Positions 1 through 13,480 of a stretch of 64,000 nucleotides of DNA are shown piece by piece. Each line of letters starts with the position of its first letter. Position 1 is the first letter of the stretch. This DNA is from Bettongia penicillata ogilbyi (lineage: Eukaryota; Chordata; Mammalia; Diprotodontia; Potoroidae), in NCBI GenBank assembly GCA_023548195.1, contig JAJHZJ010000575.1:3287859-3351858 (forward strand), given 5' to 3'. Under the pieces are notes generated by a model. It saw only the letters and a program-made list of their open reading frames with translations. It did not search any database and was not told the origin of the DNA. The translations under genes and the position numbers were made by a program.

Positions 1-21
1 CCCTGAGAAGGGTGAGCCTCA

Positions 22-605
<584 letters not shown>

Positions 606-624
606 TAAGAGGGAGGATTTGTGA

Positions 625-1860
625 TTGTGCAGCATTGAGATTCCTGCCCCAGATATAGAACAAACCATATTTGATACTAGACAAAGCATGGAAAATGGGA
701 GGGGAACCACAAGATTGGAGAAAGGCAGATGTTGCTGCAAGTTTCAAAGAAAGCAAAAGAGCAGAATCCAAACACTACGTAGGCCAGTGAGCCTGACTTT
801 GATTCCTGGGAAAATTCTAGAAAGAATCATGAAAATAGATGGTTGGAGCAGTGATGACAAGAGCCAACCTGGCTTCTTCAAGCACAAGCCATACCAGGCT
901 GACCTCATTTCCTATCATGGCAGGAACACTAAACCAGCAGATGTTGTGGATATAGCGTACCTAGATTTTAGCAAAAATTTTGATTATGTATTTCAACTAT
1001 TTTTCATGGAGAAGATAGAGAGATAGGGCTTAGATAATATCCAGTTAGATAGATTCAGTGGTTGGATGACCAGACCAAAGCTTAATGGTGCAGTGAGTAG
1101 TGTCCCAGGAATGTGGCCTTGGTCCTATGCTCTTGAATATTTCCATCAATGTGTTCATCAAAAGTGGAGATGGCATGCTTATCTCATTTACAGATTGAGC
1201 AAATCTGGGAGGGAGGGACCACTACCATGATGGAAGACAGAGTCAGGATCCAACAATATCATGGCAGGCTGGAGCGTTGGGCTGAATCTGACAAGATGAA
1301 ATTATTAAGAATCAAAATGAAGTCTGGCACTTGAGTACAAAAAAAATCAGCTCATCCAATAGAAGATGGGGGAGGCATAGGTAGAAGTAGAGCTGTTTTG
1401 AAAAAATCTGGAGGTTTCAGTGGATGATTAACTTCATTTGAGCCAGTGAAGTGATATGGTAGCCAGAAAAGCTAAGGGGATCTGGGGTCACATCAAGGAA
1501 AGCAGAACTCCCAGGAATAGGGAAGAAATAATTCCATTGTTCTCTACTCTTGTCAGAACTCTTCTGAAATTGTGTTCAGTTTTGGACACCAACATTTAGG
1601 GGGGACATTGATAATCTAGAGACTGTTGAGAACAGGGCACTAGGACATTGAAGAACCTTGAGTTGGTGATATGTAGATAGGTTGAAGGATATGGGCATGG
1701 AGCAGAGAATGCAGGGGGTCCTAGGATGGTTCGAGGTGAGTGCTGGAAGGCCCACCAGGTGCAAGATGGGGACTCATTCTGGTTGGTCCCAGAGGGGAGA
1801 ACCAGGTGCAACTAATGGGTGCCAGTTGAAAAGAGATTAATTTAGCCTTGATGTTAACCA
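625..1860 (+). mobile_element. CR1/L3-type LINE fragment with reverse transcriptase remains
   Basis: Sense-strand remnant of a CR1-clade LINE. One open piece (625-1026) reads RPVSLTLIPGKILERIMK, then further on ADLISYHG and VDIAYLDFSKNFD. These match the 'RPISLTSIPGKILE' and 'YLDFSKAFD' blocks of CR1/L3 reverse transcriptases; YLDFSK is the region with the first catalytic Asp. Downstream the frame breaks repeatedly to about 1860, covering the C-terminal part and 3' region. It is an inactive fossil. Confidence 0.8.
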
Positions 1861-2309
1861 AACTTCATAAGCGTTGCTTGAATAGGAGTGAATTATTTTT
1901 CTACTACAGCTCACACATCTGGCAGATGCTAAATCCAGTAACAAAAATAATGATGACAAGATAGTTTGGACTTCTTTTTCTAAGAATGGAAAAGTTATTT
2001 ACTAGGTACTGAGAAGGGATTTTAATCTGTGAGCAGGTACACCAAAGCAATCCTTTCTGTTGCCAACATCCCAGGGGTCATTCTAGGGATCAGCTGGCCT
2101 AGAACTGATGAATTATGGGATCTGAATAATACAGAAAGGTCTATTTCTAACTTTTTCATTTCTACTGACTCTTCTTGCTCCTTAGAAGTCCTGATCATGG
2201 AGCTTGTATTTTTTATTATAGAGTCATTGTATCTTAAGAATAGGAAGGGACCCTAGAAGTCATCTGGAGTGACTTGTATCTGAGCTGAGCCAAGAGCTGA
2301 AAGGAAACT

Positions 2310-2440
2310 TATAGATCTTTGCAGGCAAGTGCCACATATACACTTTTCTTTGCACTTTCCTTTGCATCCCTAGCATGTAGCTTAGGGTCTGACACATTGT
2401 AAATACTTAATAAATAAATGCTTGTTGACCAACAGACAAA
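2310..2440 (+). mobile_element. L2 3' end
   Basis: Ends in the L2-type tail 'taaatacttaataaataaatgcttgttgacc' region after 'cctagcatgtagc'; a short old fragment. Confidence 0.65.
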
Positions 2441-2534
2441 CATCTTATCTTTTTGAAGGCTTCTCTCAGCTTACATTTGACAAAGTTCATTCAATGACCC
2501 TTCTGTGGCACAGCATCTGTAGTCTGTGTCATGA

Positions 2535-2712
2535 CTTATAGATCTAGAGAGTGGAGTGATCTTAGAGGCCATCAGTTCTAGCCCTCTCATTTTACAGAGG
2601 TCCAGAGAAGTTTAGGTGACCTGTCCAGGATCACACAGTTGTTAAGTGTCGGGGGCAGGATATGAAGCCAGGTCTTCTTGTCTCCACATCTATCTACTCT
2701 GCCAGACTGTTA
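2535..2712 (-). mobile_element. CORE-SINE (MIR/MAR1-like), antisense
   Basis: Contains the reversed core: 'cattttacagagg', 'gtcacacagttg'-type wording, then the reversed A/B-box side ending 'tctactctgcc'. Confidence 0.7.
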
Positions 2713-3558
2713 TCTTGGTCACTTTCTTTTAGATGACCTAAATTTGTCATGTGTGTGGGAAAGCATCAGTTCTATAATTTACTCAGAAAACCTTCTCTGT
2801 TCCCCAATAAGCCTTTTGCTGGAGCATGAATAAAGATCTTTTTTTCTGAACTGTTTTTGGATGACTCTTAGCAGTTCTTGGAAGCATCCTCTGCCTCTTG
2901 AGGCCTTGGGTGTAATTCCCTTCTGGTCACTCCCTTTCTCTCCTGGGGCTCTTGACCTTCCTTATGATACTGACCATTGTGCACATGATCATCGCCATAA
3001 CACATACGTTTTCAACCTTGGAAGCTTGATACGTTGGTCACAGAGCTACAACTAGTAATTGGTGTCCCCGGAGTAAGACAAAATGTTCGTGATGCAAATG
3101 GCACAGAACACACCATGAGAGTGGGAGATGTAGATGGGGAGGAATGGGGGGAGCTCCCTGGGGAAGTAGGAAGACTACATCAAGCAGCTTCCTATGTTCA
3201 CCGATTATTCTTAGGAAGTCAGTGATAAACTCAGTTGTTTCTATGCTGCCAAGGGACTACAAAGGTTATGGGTTCCTTTCTGACTGTAGGCACCCTGGGC
3301 TTCCTGCCCTAATTATTGCTTTAATCAATGGTCTTCTCCAACATCATCTCTGCCAATGTTCATAGTCATACAGTGTGTTTGTAACAGTGCCAGAGATATA
3401 GAAGCCAGCTCCCCATTTCTACCCCATTGTGACCAGAACATCTTGCAGAAGAGGGTCCCACTCGATGGTGGCCCTAGTCCTTCAATATGGCAGGTGTAAT
3501 AATTTCTTACTGAGTGTTTCCCATCTTCTTGAAGGGAAAATCACAGGGAGGACTTTAC

Positions 3559-3692
3559 CTCTCCGAGGCTCGAAGGCTCCCACTGCCGAACAGGTTGCGG
3601 ATGGAACGAGATGCTGGGAGTTTAGCATCCCGGGAGTAGAACACCATGCAGAAGTCTTTGGTGATCACAGCAGGCTGGGTACAATTCTCCAT
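3559..3692 (-). CDS. KIF1A: KIF1A exon ([20 protein letters not shown] block)
   Basis: 134 bp, 44 codons + 2 bases. The acceptor ends gtatttcag and the donor is gtaaag. Encodes [20 protein letters not shown], then [19 protein letters not shown], then LRASE and AG of a Ser codon. The [21 protein letters not shown] wording separates KIF1A from KIF1B, which has different residues after RDAK in the forms I remember. Confidence 0.96.
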
Positions 3693-4319
3693 CTGAAATA
3701 CAGCAGGGAAACTCAGAGAAAGATGGAGGAGGAGAGACCTAGTGAGGGCCATCCCAGGGATGGCTGCCAGTCACCATGTACTGGACAATGACAGCTTCTG
3801 CCTCAGTTACCAGTTCTTGTACATTAAGTCAATGTGCACACCCCATCACATCTCCAGTCACAGATCTGGCGAGGGTACCCCAGCCCCTCAGGCCTTTGAC
3901 CTCTCTCATCCCAGGGTACCTTTCATGGTCTCAACAATCCATTTCAACTTTGAGGCCTCTGTCTCTTCTTCATCTTGTCACTGGAGCATGCCAGAAACAA
4001 GAAATGCTTTTTAAAGATGATGTTCCACAGATATCCTTTCCTCTGGATCTCATTGTGGAAGCTACTTCTACCTTCCTTCACATATCTGCCTGAGCAAAGG
4101 TCACTGAGATAGGCCTCAGCACAGCTCACCTTCAGGCTGATAAATGGATCAGAGCTAGAAATAGTTATTTCTGGAATGAATGAATTCAGCACATGCCCCA
4201 AATGATGAATGGCAGATTTTTTTTCATTGACCTAATTTTTAGAATAATCAAATTCCAAAGCTGATGTGGCCGTAGAACTTATCTAAGATAGACAGGATGT
4301 TGCCTTGCTATGAAAAGTG

Positions 4320-4520
4320 GTCAGTCGTGGAATCCCATGTCTCATTCCTACCTACTAGCTATATGGCAATGAGTAAGTCACTTAAATGCCCTGGACCTCA
4401 GGTTCCCCACCTGTAAAATGTGGATATTCATATGCCTAGAACTATCTCATAGGATTGTTGGAAGGATCAGATGAGAAAGGATTCATGAGACATTTTATAA
4501 ACTTCAAAGGGCCTTGTAAA
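4320..4520 (+). mobile_element. CORE-SINE (MIR/MAR1-like)
   Basis: Wording 'gagtaagtcacttaaatgcc', 'cacctgtaaaatgtgg' and 'aggattgttggaaggatcag' in order is the core and 3' part of a MIR/MAR1 type SINE. Confidence 0.7.
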
Positions 4521-4532
4521 TGCCCAGCCTTT

Positions 4533-4688
4533 GTGATCTAATCCAACTCTTTATTTTGTAGGTGAAGAAACAAGATTAGAGAGGTGAGCAGCTTTGTCCA
4601 GTGTTACTTATATTAGTGGCAGAGTCTGGGTCTCTAACTCAGGGTTCCCAAGTCAAGTCTCCTACACACTCCATTGTGCTACATCTTG
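4533..4688 (-). mobile_element. CORE-SINE fragment, antisense
   Basis: Reversed core with 'ttttgtaggtgaagaaac' and 'agagtctgggtctctaact', directly after a SINE in the opposite orientation. Confidence 0.65.
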
Positions 4689-4982
4689 GATTATTTTCTT
4701 TCCAGATGTGGTAGGGTCTACATTGTGATTTTACCTTTAACTGAAAGTCATGTGGTGTGAAATATGAAAACTCACCTCCTCCTTGTCAACCTTTCTAGCA
4801 GTTGTCAAGGCTAATGGGTATTCACAAATCCCCATGGCTCATTTACCCATTCTTTAGCTCTTCTGGGCTAGGTTTCTCACATGCAGATAGAGAGGATGCT
4901 GGATCTGGTGTCACTGGTTGGGATTTGAGATCCTGGTTTTTATTTCTACTCTCTGACATTTCCTGAGGTTCCCTGGGATCTA

Positions 4983-5375
<393 letters not shown>

Positions 5376-5814
5376 TCAGGAGGAGGGAAGTTCGGGCTCC
5401 CACATGGTCCCTCACCAGGAGGCTGAACAAAAAAGAGCCTGTGGAGGGTCAGAACATTTGAAGACCTGGTGCCTTGGACAGAGATGGAAATGAGGGAGAT
5501 ATGAAGAGTCAAAGATGAGAGAGAGGGAAGGCATCAGGTTAAACAGAAAGGGGCTTGACTTCCTCACCATATTACAGCAGAGGAAACTGAGGTCAGAGGA
5601 GGAGAAATGACTGACTAGGAGGGCAAGTGAGCCAGGATTTGGACTTCAATCCTAGGATCCCAAATCCAGCACTGGCTTCCATGTGCCAGTATGTATCTGC
5701 CAACAACAGGGCGGCAGGGAAAGGAAGAGGAGAGAGGAAGAGCTCAAGATGGAGAAAAGAAAGAATGAGAACAGAGGAGGGAGAATAGGCCAAAGGAAGT
5801 TATGAAAGGCACAG

Positions 5815-6345
5815 AGATAAGGAAAGAGAGAGAGAAACAGAGAGGCAGAGACATGGAAAGAGATAAAGTCAGAGATAGAGAAGAGACAGAGACACAGTAA
5901 GACAGAGAGAGAGACAGGCAGGCAGGCAGAGAGACAGGGAGATGGAAAGAGATAGAAAAGAGACAGAGATAAAGTAAGACAGAGATAGGAAAGAGATAGA
6001 GAGATGCAAAGAGAGAGAGAGTTAGAGATAGAGAAGGGATGGAGGCAAAGTAAGGTAGAGGGAGAGAGACAGACTGGCAGACAGGGAAAGATAGAAAGAG
6101 ATAGAGAGGTAGAAACAGAGAGGAGAAAGAGAGACAGAGACAAATGGGCAGATAGAGAAAGAGGTTGAGGAACAAAGAGGCCAAGAGACAGAAAGAGATA
6201 GATAGAGAAGAGAAAAACTGAAAGTGATAGAGAGAAGGTGACCTTCAGAGAGTGAGAGAGATAGAGGCAGAGAGTGACAGAGAGATGGAAGAGTGACAGA
6301 GAGATACAGAGACAGAGAGTGACAGAAAGAACAGAGAGACAGAGA
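5815..6345 (+). repeat. Long GAGA/GACA-rich polypurine tract (530 bp)
   Basis: Imperfect GAGA, GACA and GATA units throughout, so the KIF1A transcript is CU-rich here. The opposite strand yields a long Leu/Ser/Phe open frame that is only a product of the repeat. Confidence 0.95.
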
Positions 6346-6757
6346 GACAGATCAGGAAGGTGAATAAAGCCGCAGAGAGCTGCCCGGGCATGGGGGATGA
6401 TGGCACTTTTTGTCCCTCTGACTGAAACCAGTGACTTTGTAGCAGCAACACTCCAGGGTGCCATCTCTGCAGTCAAACATGAAGCTCAAACAACCACCTT
6501 TCTTCCAGGGGCTGGAAGAACTCTTTGAGCTGTATGAGGATGTTCAGAATGGAAACCAGCAGGGAGACTCCCCTCCCACTCTCTGGGTGCCTCAGACCTC
6601 TTTTTGGTTTTCCTTTCAGTGGGAATCTTGTCCCTGAAAAGGTCAGAATCTATCTTGTAGGATTTGGTAATCAAGTGGCTCCAAGAGGAAAGGTTCCCAG
6701 GAGATGCCAGAAATCAATGGAAAGGCTCATTTCTGATGAAGGTGGAGCTGGGACAAT

Positions 6758-6935
6758 GGGAGAGCTCTGGGTTTACAGCTAAAGGGCCTGGGTTTGAATC
6801 CCAGCTCCTTTGCTTTAGAGTGCTAGGATATCGGAGGGGTCCTATCCTTTCTCTGGGACTCTGTTTCCTTCTCTGTCAAACGAGGGGCTCAGCCTCTACT
6901 GGCCCTTCCAGTTCTAGAGTGACAGTCCTATGAGG
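6758..6935 (+). mobile_element. CORE-SINE (MIR-like)
   Basis: 'gggtttgaatcccagctcc' resembles a tRNA B box, followed by 'ctctgtttccttctctgtca' and 'ccttccagttctagagtgac', a common SINE 3' wording. Confidence 0.7.
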
Positions 6936-7109
6936 TGCTCCAGGTTTTCATTTTTAAAGTTTAAAGGAAACACAGGCTTTGTACATTCTCCTCTTCGCAC
7001 GTTGTCTCTTTCTCTTAACTGAAACATCAGCTGGATGCTTTCTCTGACCTCAGTCCCCACTCAACCCATTCTTGAGAGGATCTCTTTATCTTGTGTGATT
7101 CTTTCTATC

Positions 7110-7245
7110 ATAGGAGGTGTGGTCTAGGGGAGAGCCAGCCTCAGAGCTAAGGAAATGTGGGTTCCAATCCATCCTCAGACGCATACTGATTGTATGAACC
7201 TGGGCCCATCATTTCAGCTTCGTGGCACCTGTGTAAGATTCCAGG
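7110..7245 (+). mobile_element. CORE-SINE fragment
   Basis: Includes 'tgggttccaatccatcctc' (B-box like) and 'tgaacctgggcccatcattt'. Confidence 0.6.
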
Positions 7246-7299
7246 TTGCAGCAGAGGGGCTGACCTGTATTAGCTGAAGGAGTTATCTACATGAATGAA

Positions 7300-7535
7300 A
7301 TCACAGGTCCAGCACCCTTCTCTTCCTTAGCTTCTAAGAATGCACATTAAATGTCTGGCTTTCTTCCATCTTGTATGCCTTCTGTATATGCTTTTCTACG
7401 GATATATTATTCCCCCTTGCTAGATGAAGAGCTTACTGAAGGCAGGGACTCTACCACTTCTGTATTTGCATCCTTGGCACTTAGCATGGTGTCTGGCACA
7501 TAGTAGGTGCTTAATAAATGTTTGTTGATAACTGA
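7300..7535 (+). mobile_element. L2 3' end
   Basis: Classic L2 tail: 'gaaggcagggactctaccac', 'gtctggcacatagtaggtgc', then 'ttaataaatgtttgttgata'. Confidence 0.8.
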
Positions 7536-7679
7536 TTCAATGATGGTAAAACTGAGCTCTAGGTATATATTCCTAGGGAAAGCTTTGGTCTTGTTTCTTT
7601 CCTTTAAGATGAGGGAACTGGAGTCACTGAACCATCAACACTGTCCAGGAGCATGAAAGACACTCATATCTGGATATAC

Positions 7680-7985
7680 TTAGAGTTACAATGCCAGAGA
7701 TGGGAGGGACTTAGGACATCATTTAGTCTAATCCTTTCAATATATATTGCTCTCTGATGGTTAACCCAGACTACAGGATCAATATTTTGAAGGCTCTCCA
7801 TTCTTTTGGAGGGAGCAACATTCTGGGGGCAGCCTTTTCTGAATTATAGATTGTATCCTTAAAGTTGGAAGGTTGTTTCCCCCCTCCCACCCTGAGGTCA
7901 TAATCACATTGAACCACCTCATTCCCAAAGAGCATGATTTCCAAATTCTTGGCCCACTCTGGAGCTCTAGGAGAAGATCATCCAT
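7680..7985 (-). mobile_element. CR1/L3-like LINE fragment, antisense
   Basis: Wording of the antisense CR1-like 3' part ('gggagggacttaggacatca', 'tgaaggctctccattctttt'), weaker than the copies at 25000 and 35060. Confidence 0.45.
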
Positions 7986-9132
7986 TTTTAGTCTTATGAA
8001 TATGCCTTAGTTCAAAATGTCTAGAATTTGCCTTAAAAAATTCTTGAGGTTCTCCTATTAAAGCCCTCAAGCCTTCTCCTGGTTTCCATCTGATTATCCT
8101 CCAGAAGACATGGTTCGAAGACACTTGAACACCAACATTCCATCACCAACAACACAAAAGTTAAGCCCAGTCAAAACCTCTTTAGGAAGAACAGGTAGTG
8201 CTGGCAAGAGTTCATTGGCTCAGTCCCCTCCAGATTTCAAGGACAGGCCTCAACTGTTCTTGGTAAAGTGGGTTTGGGAGGGCATTTAGGCACAGACAGC
8301 TAGATCATTAGCCTATCCTAGATGCCATAGTTGAATGACAGGAGGTCTGGGGTCTCAAACAAATCAGGGACATGGAACGACAAAGAAAAACCAAAATGGG
8401 TACCACAGTCAAACACGAATCACTTTAAGGGGATGGATAGTTCCAAAGGAAAGGTTATAAGGAAAGTGGGATTCAGAGAAAACAAGAGTAGATAGAGCAG
8501 GAAAAAAATTAAAAAACAGAAAAAATTCAAAAGAAAGAAGGGTACAGACCAAGCAAGTGCGGAAGAGAAAAGTGAGGTTATACCTAGTGTCATTTCCGAA
8601 TGAAATGCTATAGGTGGGAGGCAGCCCAGGACACATACACGGACACACACAGAAGAAATTAAAATGTCAGAAAACACTATCCAAATGGTGTCCAGTGAGA
8701 AGAAGCTAACTCCAAAAAGTCATGAAGTGTATACATGACAAAATGTAAGCCGTGTCCAGTCGGGTTTTGGTGTGGCCAAAAATGTGGAAGAATGTGCATC
8801 AACAGGTGGCCAGATATGGCAACTATGCAAAGGAAAAATGACTTCATCCCATTTCCCAAAGCCCCAAACCTGGACAGACCATTTGCATCCTATGTCAAGG
8901 TAGCTGGAGGAGGAAAGAGCTAAGGGAACTTGGGTCCATGTTCATGGAGTTGTGGATGTGGTCACAGGGCCCTACCCAGAACCTTAGCCTGAGCCCTTCT
9001 GGGCTATCCCCCTCCCTTCACTCCCATGCTAAGAGAGGTAGGTTCACATTCTCTGCAAGGCCAGAATGAGATCTTAGGGGATCAGGATAAATGTAGCTCC
9101 AACATGGGAAGACATTCAGAGGAGTTGATTCA

Positions 9133-9186
9133 CATCACTATCACCACCAGCACCACTACCACCACCACCACCACCACCACCAACAC
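9133..9186 (+). repeat. (CAC)n trinucleotide repeat
   Basis: Imperfect CAC/CCA units; the translated Thr-rich stretch is not a gene. Confidence 0.95.
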
Positions 9187-9369
9187 AGAGAAAGACTTCA
9201 TTTCCAAGAAATATATGTCAACACCAATGCTAATAATCAGTATCAAAGACATAGACAATCAGAGAGACCCAAGAGCCTGAGGGCTAGGGACCTTCTGTGG
9301 TGAAGAATTTAGAAGAGGTCACAAAACAATCAATTCAAGGAGAAAAGTATGCTTATTCATAAGACAGAG

Positions 9370-9800
9370 GACAAAATGTCAGAACTGGAAGTGATCTTGT
9401 GACCACCCAGACCAAACCAAGCCTAAATAGGGATCTTTCATCAAGTCATCACTCAGTCTTTGCTTGAAGACTTCCAAGGAGTGGAACCTCACTACCTCCC
9501 CAGGTGGCCCATTCCACCATGCATTAGGAAGCCTCCCCTGCTAATCGGGACTCTCTGTTGCTTCTGCCTTAGTTATATCTTCTGGTACTGACAGCCCTCC
9601 CCAAACTTGGAGACAGACATGACATCCCAAGTTAAACATACTGTTTTCCTTCAACCCAGTCTGATCAACCCTCCTTCATCTACACACAATCTGACTTGTC
9701 AATGTTCTGGGTGATCCAGAACTGGGAAAAAAAACAACGAAACCAATGTTTCAGCTGTGATCTAGCCAGGTCAGAGAGGAAGGGAATGATCATATTTGTC
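9370..9800 (-). mobile_element. CR1/L3-like LINE fragment, antisense
   Basis: Shares with 25000-25820 the wording 'tctttgcttgaag' followed by 'ccaaggagtggaacctcact' and 'ggtggcccattccaccatgc', typical of antisense CR1/L3 3' regions. Confidence 0.65.
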
Positions 9801-11289
9801 TCTTTCACACAATACCTCTCTTAATGAAGCCTAGGACAGTATTTCTTTCATGGTTTACTATTTTGGGTCTCCTTGTTTCAGGATGTTCACATCCTTAGCA
9901 AAACTGCCTTCTCTAGGACTGTCCAAAAACAGTTGAATTTTTTTATAGGATCTCAGAGTCCGAAGAGACCTCCAAGGCAGCTAGTTGGTCTGCCTCTTCC
10001 TCATGTGTCTCACTTTAGGATTTGAACCAGAGACTCAAGAGTTCTAATCATTCTTTACCTCTCACCAAGATGGCCAGGAGGTAGCTACTCCCATTTTGTT
10101 TGTTTGTTTTGTTTTTGTTTTAAAATCTCTGTGCTATCACTCAGCCCTGGACATCTGGCCTTCAAAGAAATTTTTGACTACAAAATACAACTACTTGGAG
10201 TCTTGCAGCCAAAGCTGTCTTTTCCACCTGCTGTATGGTGATGTTAACTGGCTTCCCCATCCTATTAACTCACTCAGATATATATCTCACTCCAAAGTAA
10301 TCCAACCTCATTTCTCTTCCACTCTCCACCCCACCTCACTGAAAAAAAGGGGCCTCCCTTGTTCCTTGACCAGTGAAACAATGAATCTTTACTAAACCAC
10401 AATTCTGAGTTAAGGAGACAGAAACATGGCAACCTTCCATTTTTGGGATTGTTAAAACAAAAGCAGAAAATGGAAGTGCCACACTTCTGCTCAGTGGGTT
10501 CATGTTTATTTAAAACATGCCAAGCCCAGGTTCAGGAATTTGAATTTGACAGACATATCCATTACTTTGAGCCAACCAACCAGTGGTCATCACTGGCCAA
10601 GCTTCTTACCCTGTTTCTTCGTGGACTCTGATATTTTTCCCAAACCAAAGCTTTGCTCTGGCAGAAGATAGTGCTGGTGATCAAAGGTGCCTAGACACTG
10701 CTGATCTAACTGGCTTTGGTCTCATGGAATGATGGGGAGTCAAGAACCAAGGTGAGTTTGTTTTTCAGAGATGCTGTTTGCCTACCATGTTTCCTTCATT
10801 ATGCTCCCTCACTACTGTCTGGATGCACATTGCTCAAAGCTGACATACAGTACTTTAACAAGATTTTTAAGAGATCTACCTCCAGTCCATTTTGTCAATT
10901 CCCCAAATATGAGCAAATGGGACACAAGAAATGACCTTGGGATGTCATTAATACCCAATCTACTTTGTGTACATGGCAGCATTAGAGGTGAGGGTGGGTT
11001 CAATGATGTGACTGAACTGAGCAATTGTGTGAGTTTTTGGAATATGACCTGAAACTACTATGTTAATGTGTCTTTCTGTCTTTCTACTTCTCCTTTAAGA
11101 CTGGAAGTAACAGGAACCCCATTAAAAGAACAGACTGAGGAGTGCAGCAAGGGGAAAAATCCACAAAAACAAACCCAAAGTACATGCAAGTCAAAAATCG
11201 GCTAATTGCACTCAACTGAGTGAAAATGGGTCCAGCAACCAAAGAGATTCTGGCATCCTGGGCTGACTGAAATGTGCTCAATAGATTGT

Positions 11290-11520
11290 TTTGTGCGCTG
11301 TAATGGGAAATGTGTCAGATTTGGTATGGGGAGAACTGGATTCAAATCCTGCTTCTGATGCTCACTAGTTATGTAACCTTGGGCAAGTAACTCCCTCTCT
11401 CTCAGCCTCCACTTCCTCAGCTGTAAAATGGGGGTATGCATTACCCTCTCTTAACACCTCTCTCATAGGGTTGTGTCAAAAGTGTTTCTAAAATTCTAAA
11501 GTGCTATTGAAATACGAGTC
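11290..11520 (+). mobile_element. CORE-SINE (MAR1/MIR-like), near complete
   Basis: Contains 'ctggattcaaatcctgcttc' (B box), 'taaccttgggcaagtaactc', 'cctcagctgtaaaatggggg' and a 3' part with 'agtgctattgaaatacgag'. Confidence 0.8.
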
Positions 11521-11659
11521 AGCAACCCAAGGACTTTGACCATAGATCTAGGAGACTCTCCACAATGCCCTCAAAAGTGAGGCATGGAAAGCAAGCCAGC
11601 CAGTTAAGGACATAAAACTTGTCTCTGGTAACCCTCACCTCTGTTTTCTATATCAGATA

Positions 11660-11830
11660 GAATGTTTTCTCTAAGAGATCTTAGAGACTTAGCCTATCTT
11701 AATCACTTTATAGGTGGGGACACTGAGGCTCAGAGAGATGAAATAGTTGGATTCAAACCACACAACGAATCAGAGGCAGGACTCAATGCTTAAACTCAGG
11801 CCTCCTAAATCCTTATTTGCAGCTCTCTTT
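11660..11830 (-). mobile_element. CORE-SINE fragment, antisense
   Basis: Reversed core 'actgaggctcagagagatga' and 'gattcaaaccacacaacgaa'. Confidence 0.65.
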
Positions 11831-11934
11831 TCTTTAGCCAGAAATTCAGCCCAAATTGAGGAGCCTACCCTGTGTGCCCCTAGCTGGAGAGAGAAGCTGA
11901 TGTATTAAACACTTTCATGATAAAGTATCAGTAT

Positions 11935-12085
11935 CTTTTTAATGTGTTCCCATTTACTGGGAGAATATAAGCCCCTTGAGGACAGAGGGACTGTTTTTAT
12001 TTTCTTTGTCTACCCAGTGCCTCACAAGAAGCAAGCTTAGGACACAATAGGAAATTAATAAATACTTGTTGGATTGAATTCTAGT
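11935..12085 (+). mobile_element. L2 3' end
   Basis: 'ccttgaggacagagggactg', 'ctacccagtgcctcacaaga', then 'aaattaataaatacttgttg'. Confidence 0.75.
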
Positions 12086-12814
12086 ATTTCAGGAGAGGAC
12101 ACTGAGGGAGGAGAGCAAAGAAAGGATCCATCTTCAATGGTCAAATTTCAGACACTGGGCTCTCAAGGCAAGGGAGGTATTTAGGGGTAGGCTGCTACCC
12201 ACTTGTCTCAATGTTCTGGTCAGGCCTAGGACTTGAATGAGAAACTGTTCTGTTATATGGATGGTATCTCCATGCATGGTCAGTTGTAATTACAGCAAAC
12301 ATGACATTCTCTCAAGGACCTGTTCCTGCTGGGTCTCAAGCTTGGCTGACCTAGAGACAGGAACTCGGGAAGATTTTTTCATGAATGCAATGGTCCTCAG
12401 CTCATTGTTCACCCTGCAAACCATGCTTCAGTAACAATGCCAGGGAAATAGTGCAATCCGGGGGGCATTTCCCTGTTCTCTAAAAAAATCAATGGAACAG
12501 AACACCGTAAGTTCTCCAAACCAATGACGTGTTCACAACCTCCACAAGTAGATCGGCAAAGTTTCTAGGCAGGTACTCTTTGACCTTAGACCCACGTCAG
12601 AGCTGCGTGAGGCCACTGGCATATACGAAGATAACTCTTAACATTCAAGAGCAGATCCAGCACTTAGATACCAGAAAAAGCATATTGAAAAGCTGAAGAG
12701 AAAGAATATAAAAGTGTTTTGCCTCCCATCCTGAATCTTGGGTATGAGATCAGCACAATCCTGAAAAGTGCTGTCTTTAGTGAGATTGTTCTTGGGCCTT
12801 TCTCATTGCAGGGT

Positions 12815-12985
12815 ATAGAGCATTAGACCTGGAATCTGGGAGACTTGGGTCCAAACCCCAGCTCTGCCACTTTCTTCCTTGAGCACATCACCTGACCTCT
12901 TAGGGCCTCGACAGCCTCTTCCGTAAACTAAGGGAATTGGATCACTTGACCTCCAGAGCCCCTTTCAGCTCTAAAACTATGATGC
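12815..12985 (+). mobile_element. CORE-SINE (MIR-like)
   Basis: 'gggtccaaaccccagctctg' (B box), 'cttccgtaaactaagggaat', then 'cctttcagctctaaaactat'. Confidence 0.7.
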
Positions 12986-13074
12986 TAAGGCATGCCATTC
13001 AACAAACCCAAGACTTCTACTGAGAAGGTCCTTATTTATCCTACTTGATGTTATATAGGGCATTATCAAGTTTG

Positions 13075-13310
13075 ACTGTGCCCACGTGCTAGCTGTGTGA
13101 CTAGGACAGTTCACTTCTTTCCGATTCCAGTTTCCTCGTTTGTAAAATGAGATAGCCTCAGCGTTGTCGATGTTCACATTAGCACTTGTCTTTTCCTGCA
13201 TTAGGAGATTACCAAGGAGTTTTCACTCTCTGTATTTGTATCCCGAGTGCCAGGCAAAGTGGGTGTTTAACAGATGTTTATTGGCTGACCGATTGATTCC
13301 ACTGCATCCA
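13075..13310 (+). mobile_element. SINE core followed by L2-type 3' end
   Basis: 'gctagctgtgtgactaggac' and 'cctcgtttgtaaaatgagat' give the SINE; 'gagtgccaggcaaagtgggt' and 'aacagatgtttattggctga' give an L2-like tail. Confidence 0.6.
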
Positions 13311-13324
13311 GGATCTCACAAGAA

Positions 13325-13480
13325 CCCCATATGAGAGGCACAATAGGGGTTATTATGCCCATTTTACAGATAACAAAATGAGCCCTGAGAGGCTGACTTG
13401 CTCCAGGTCACCCCACTAGGAAGCCTCAGAGGCCACATTTGAATCTGGGTCTGTGCCCACCCGAGGCCAGGGTTCTTTCT
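13325..13480 (-). mobile_element. CORE-SINE fragment, antisense
   Basis: 'cccattttacagataacaaa', then 'ggccacatttgaatctgggt'. Confidence 0.65.

Noticed and set aside
5652..6476. 274-codon open frame on the minus strand rich in Leu, Ser and Phe
   Set aside because: It lies over the GA-rich polypurine tract; a low-complexity tract without stops explains it. No domain, no family peptide.
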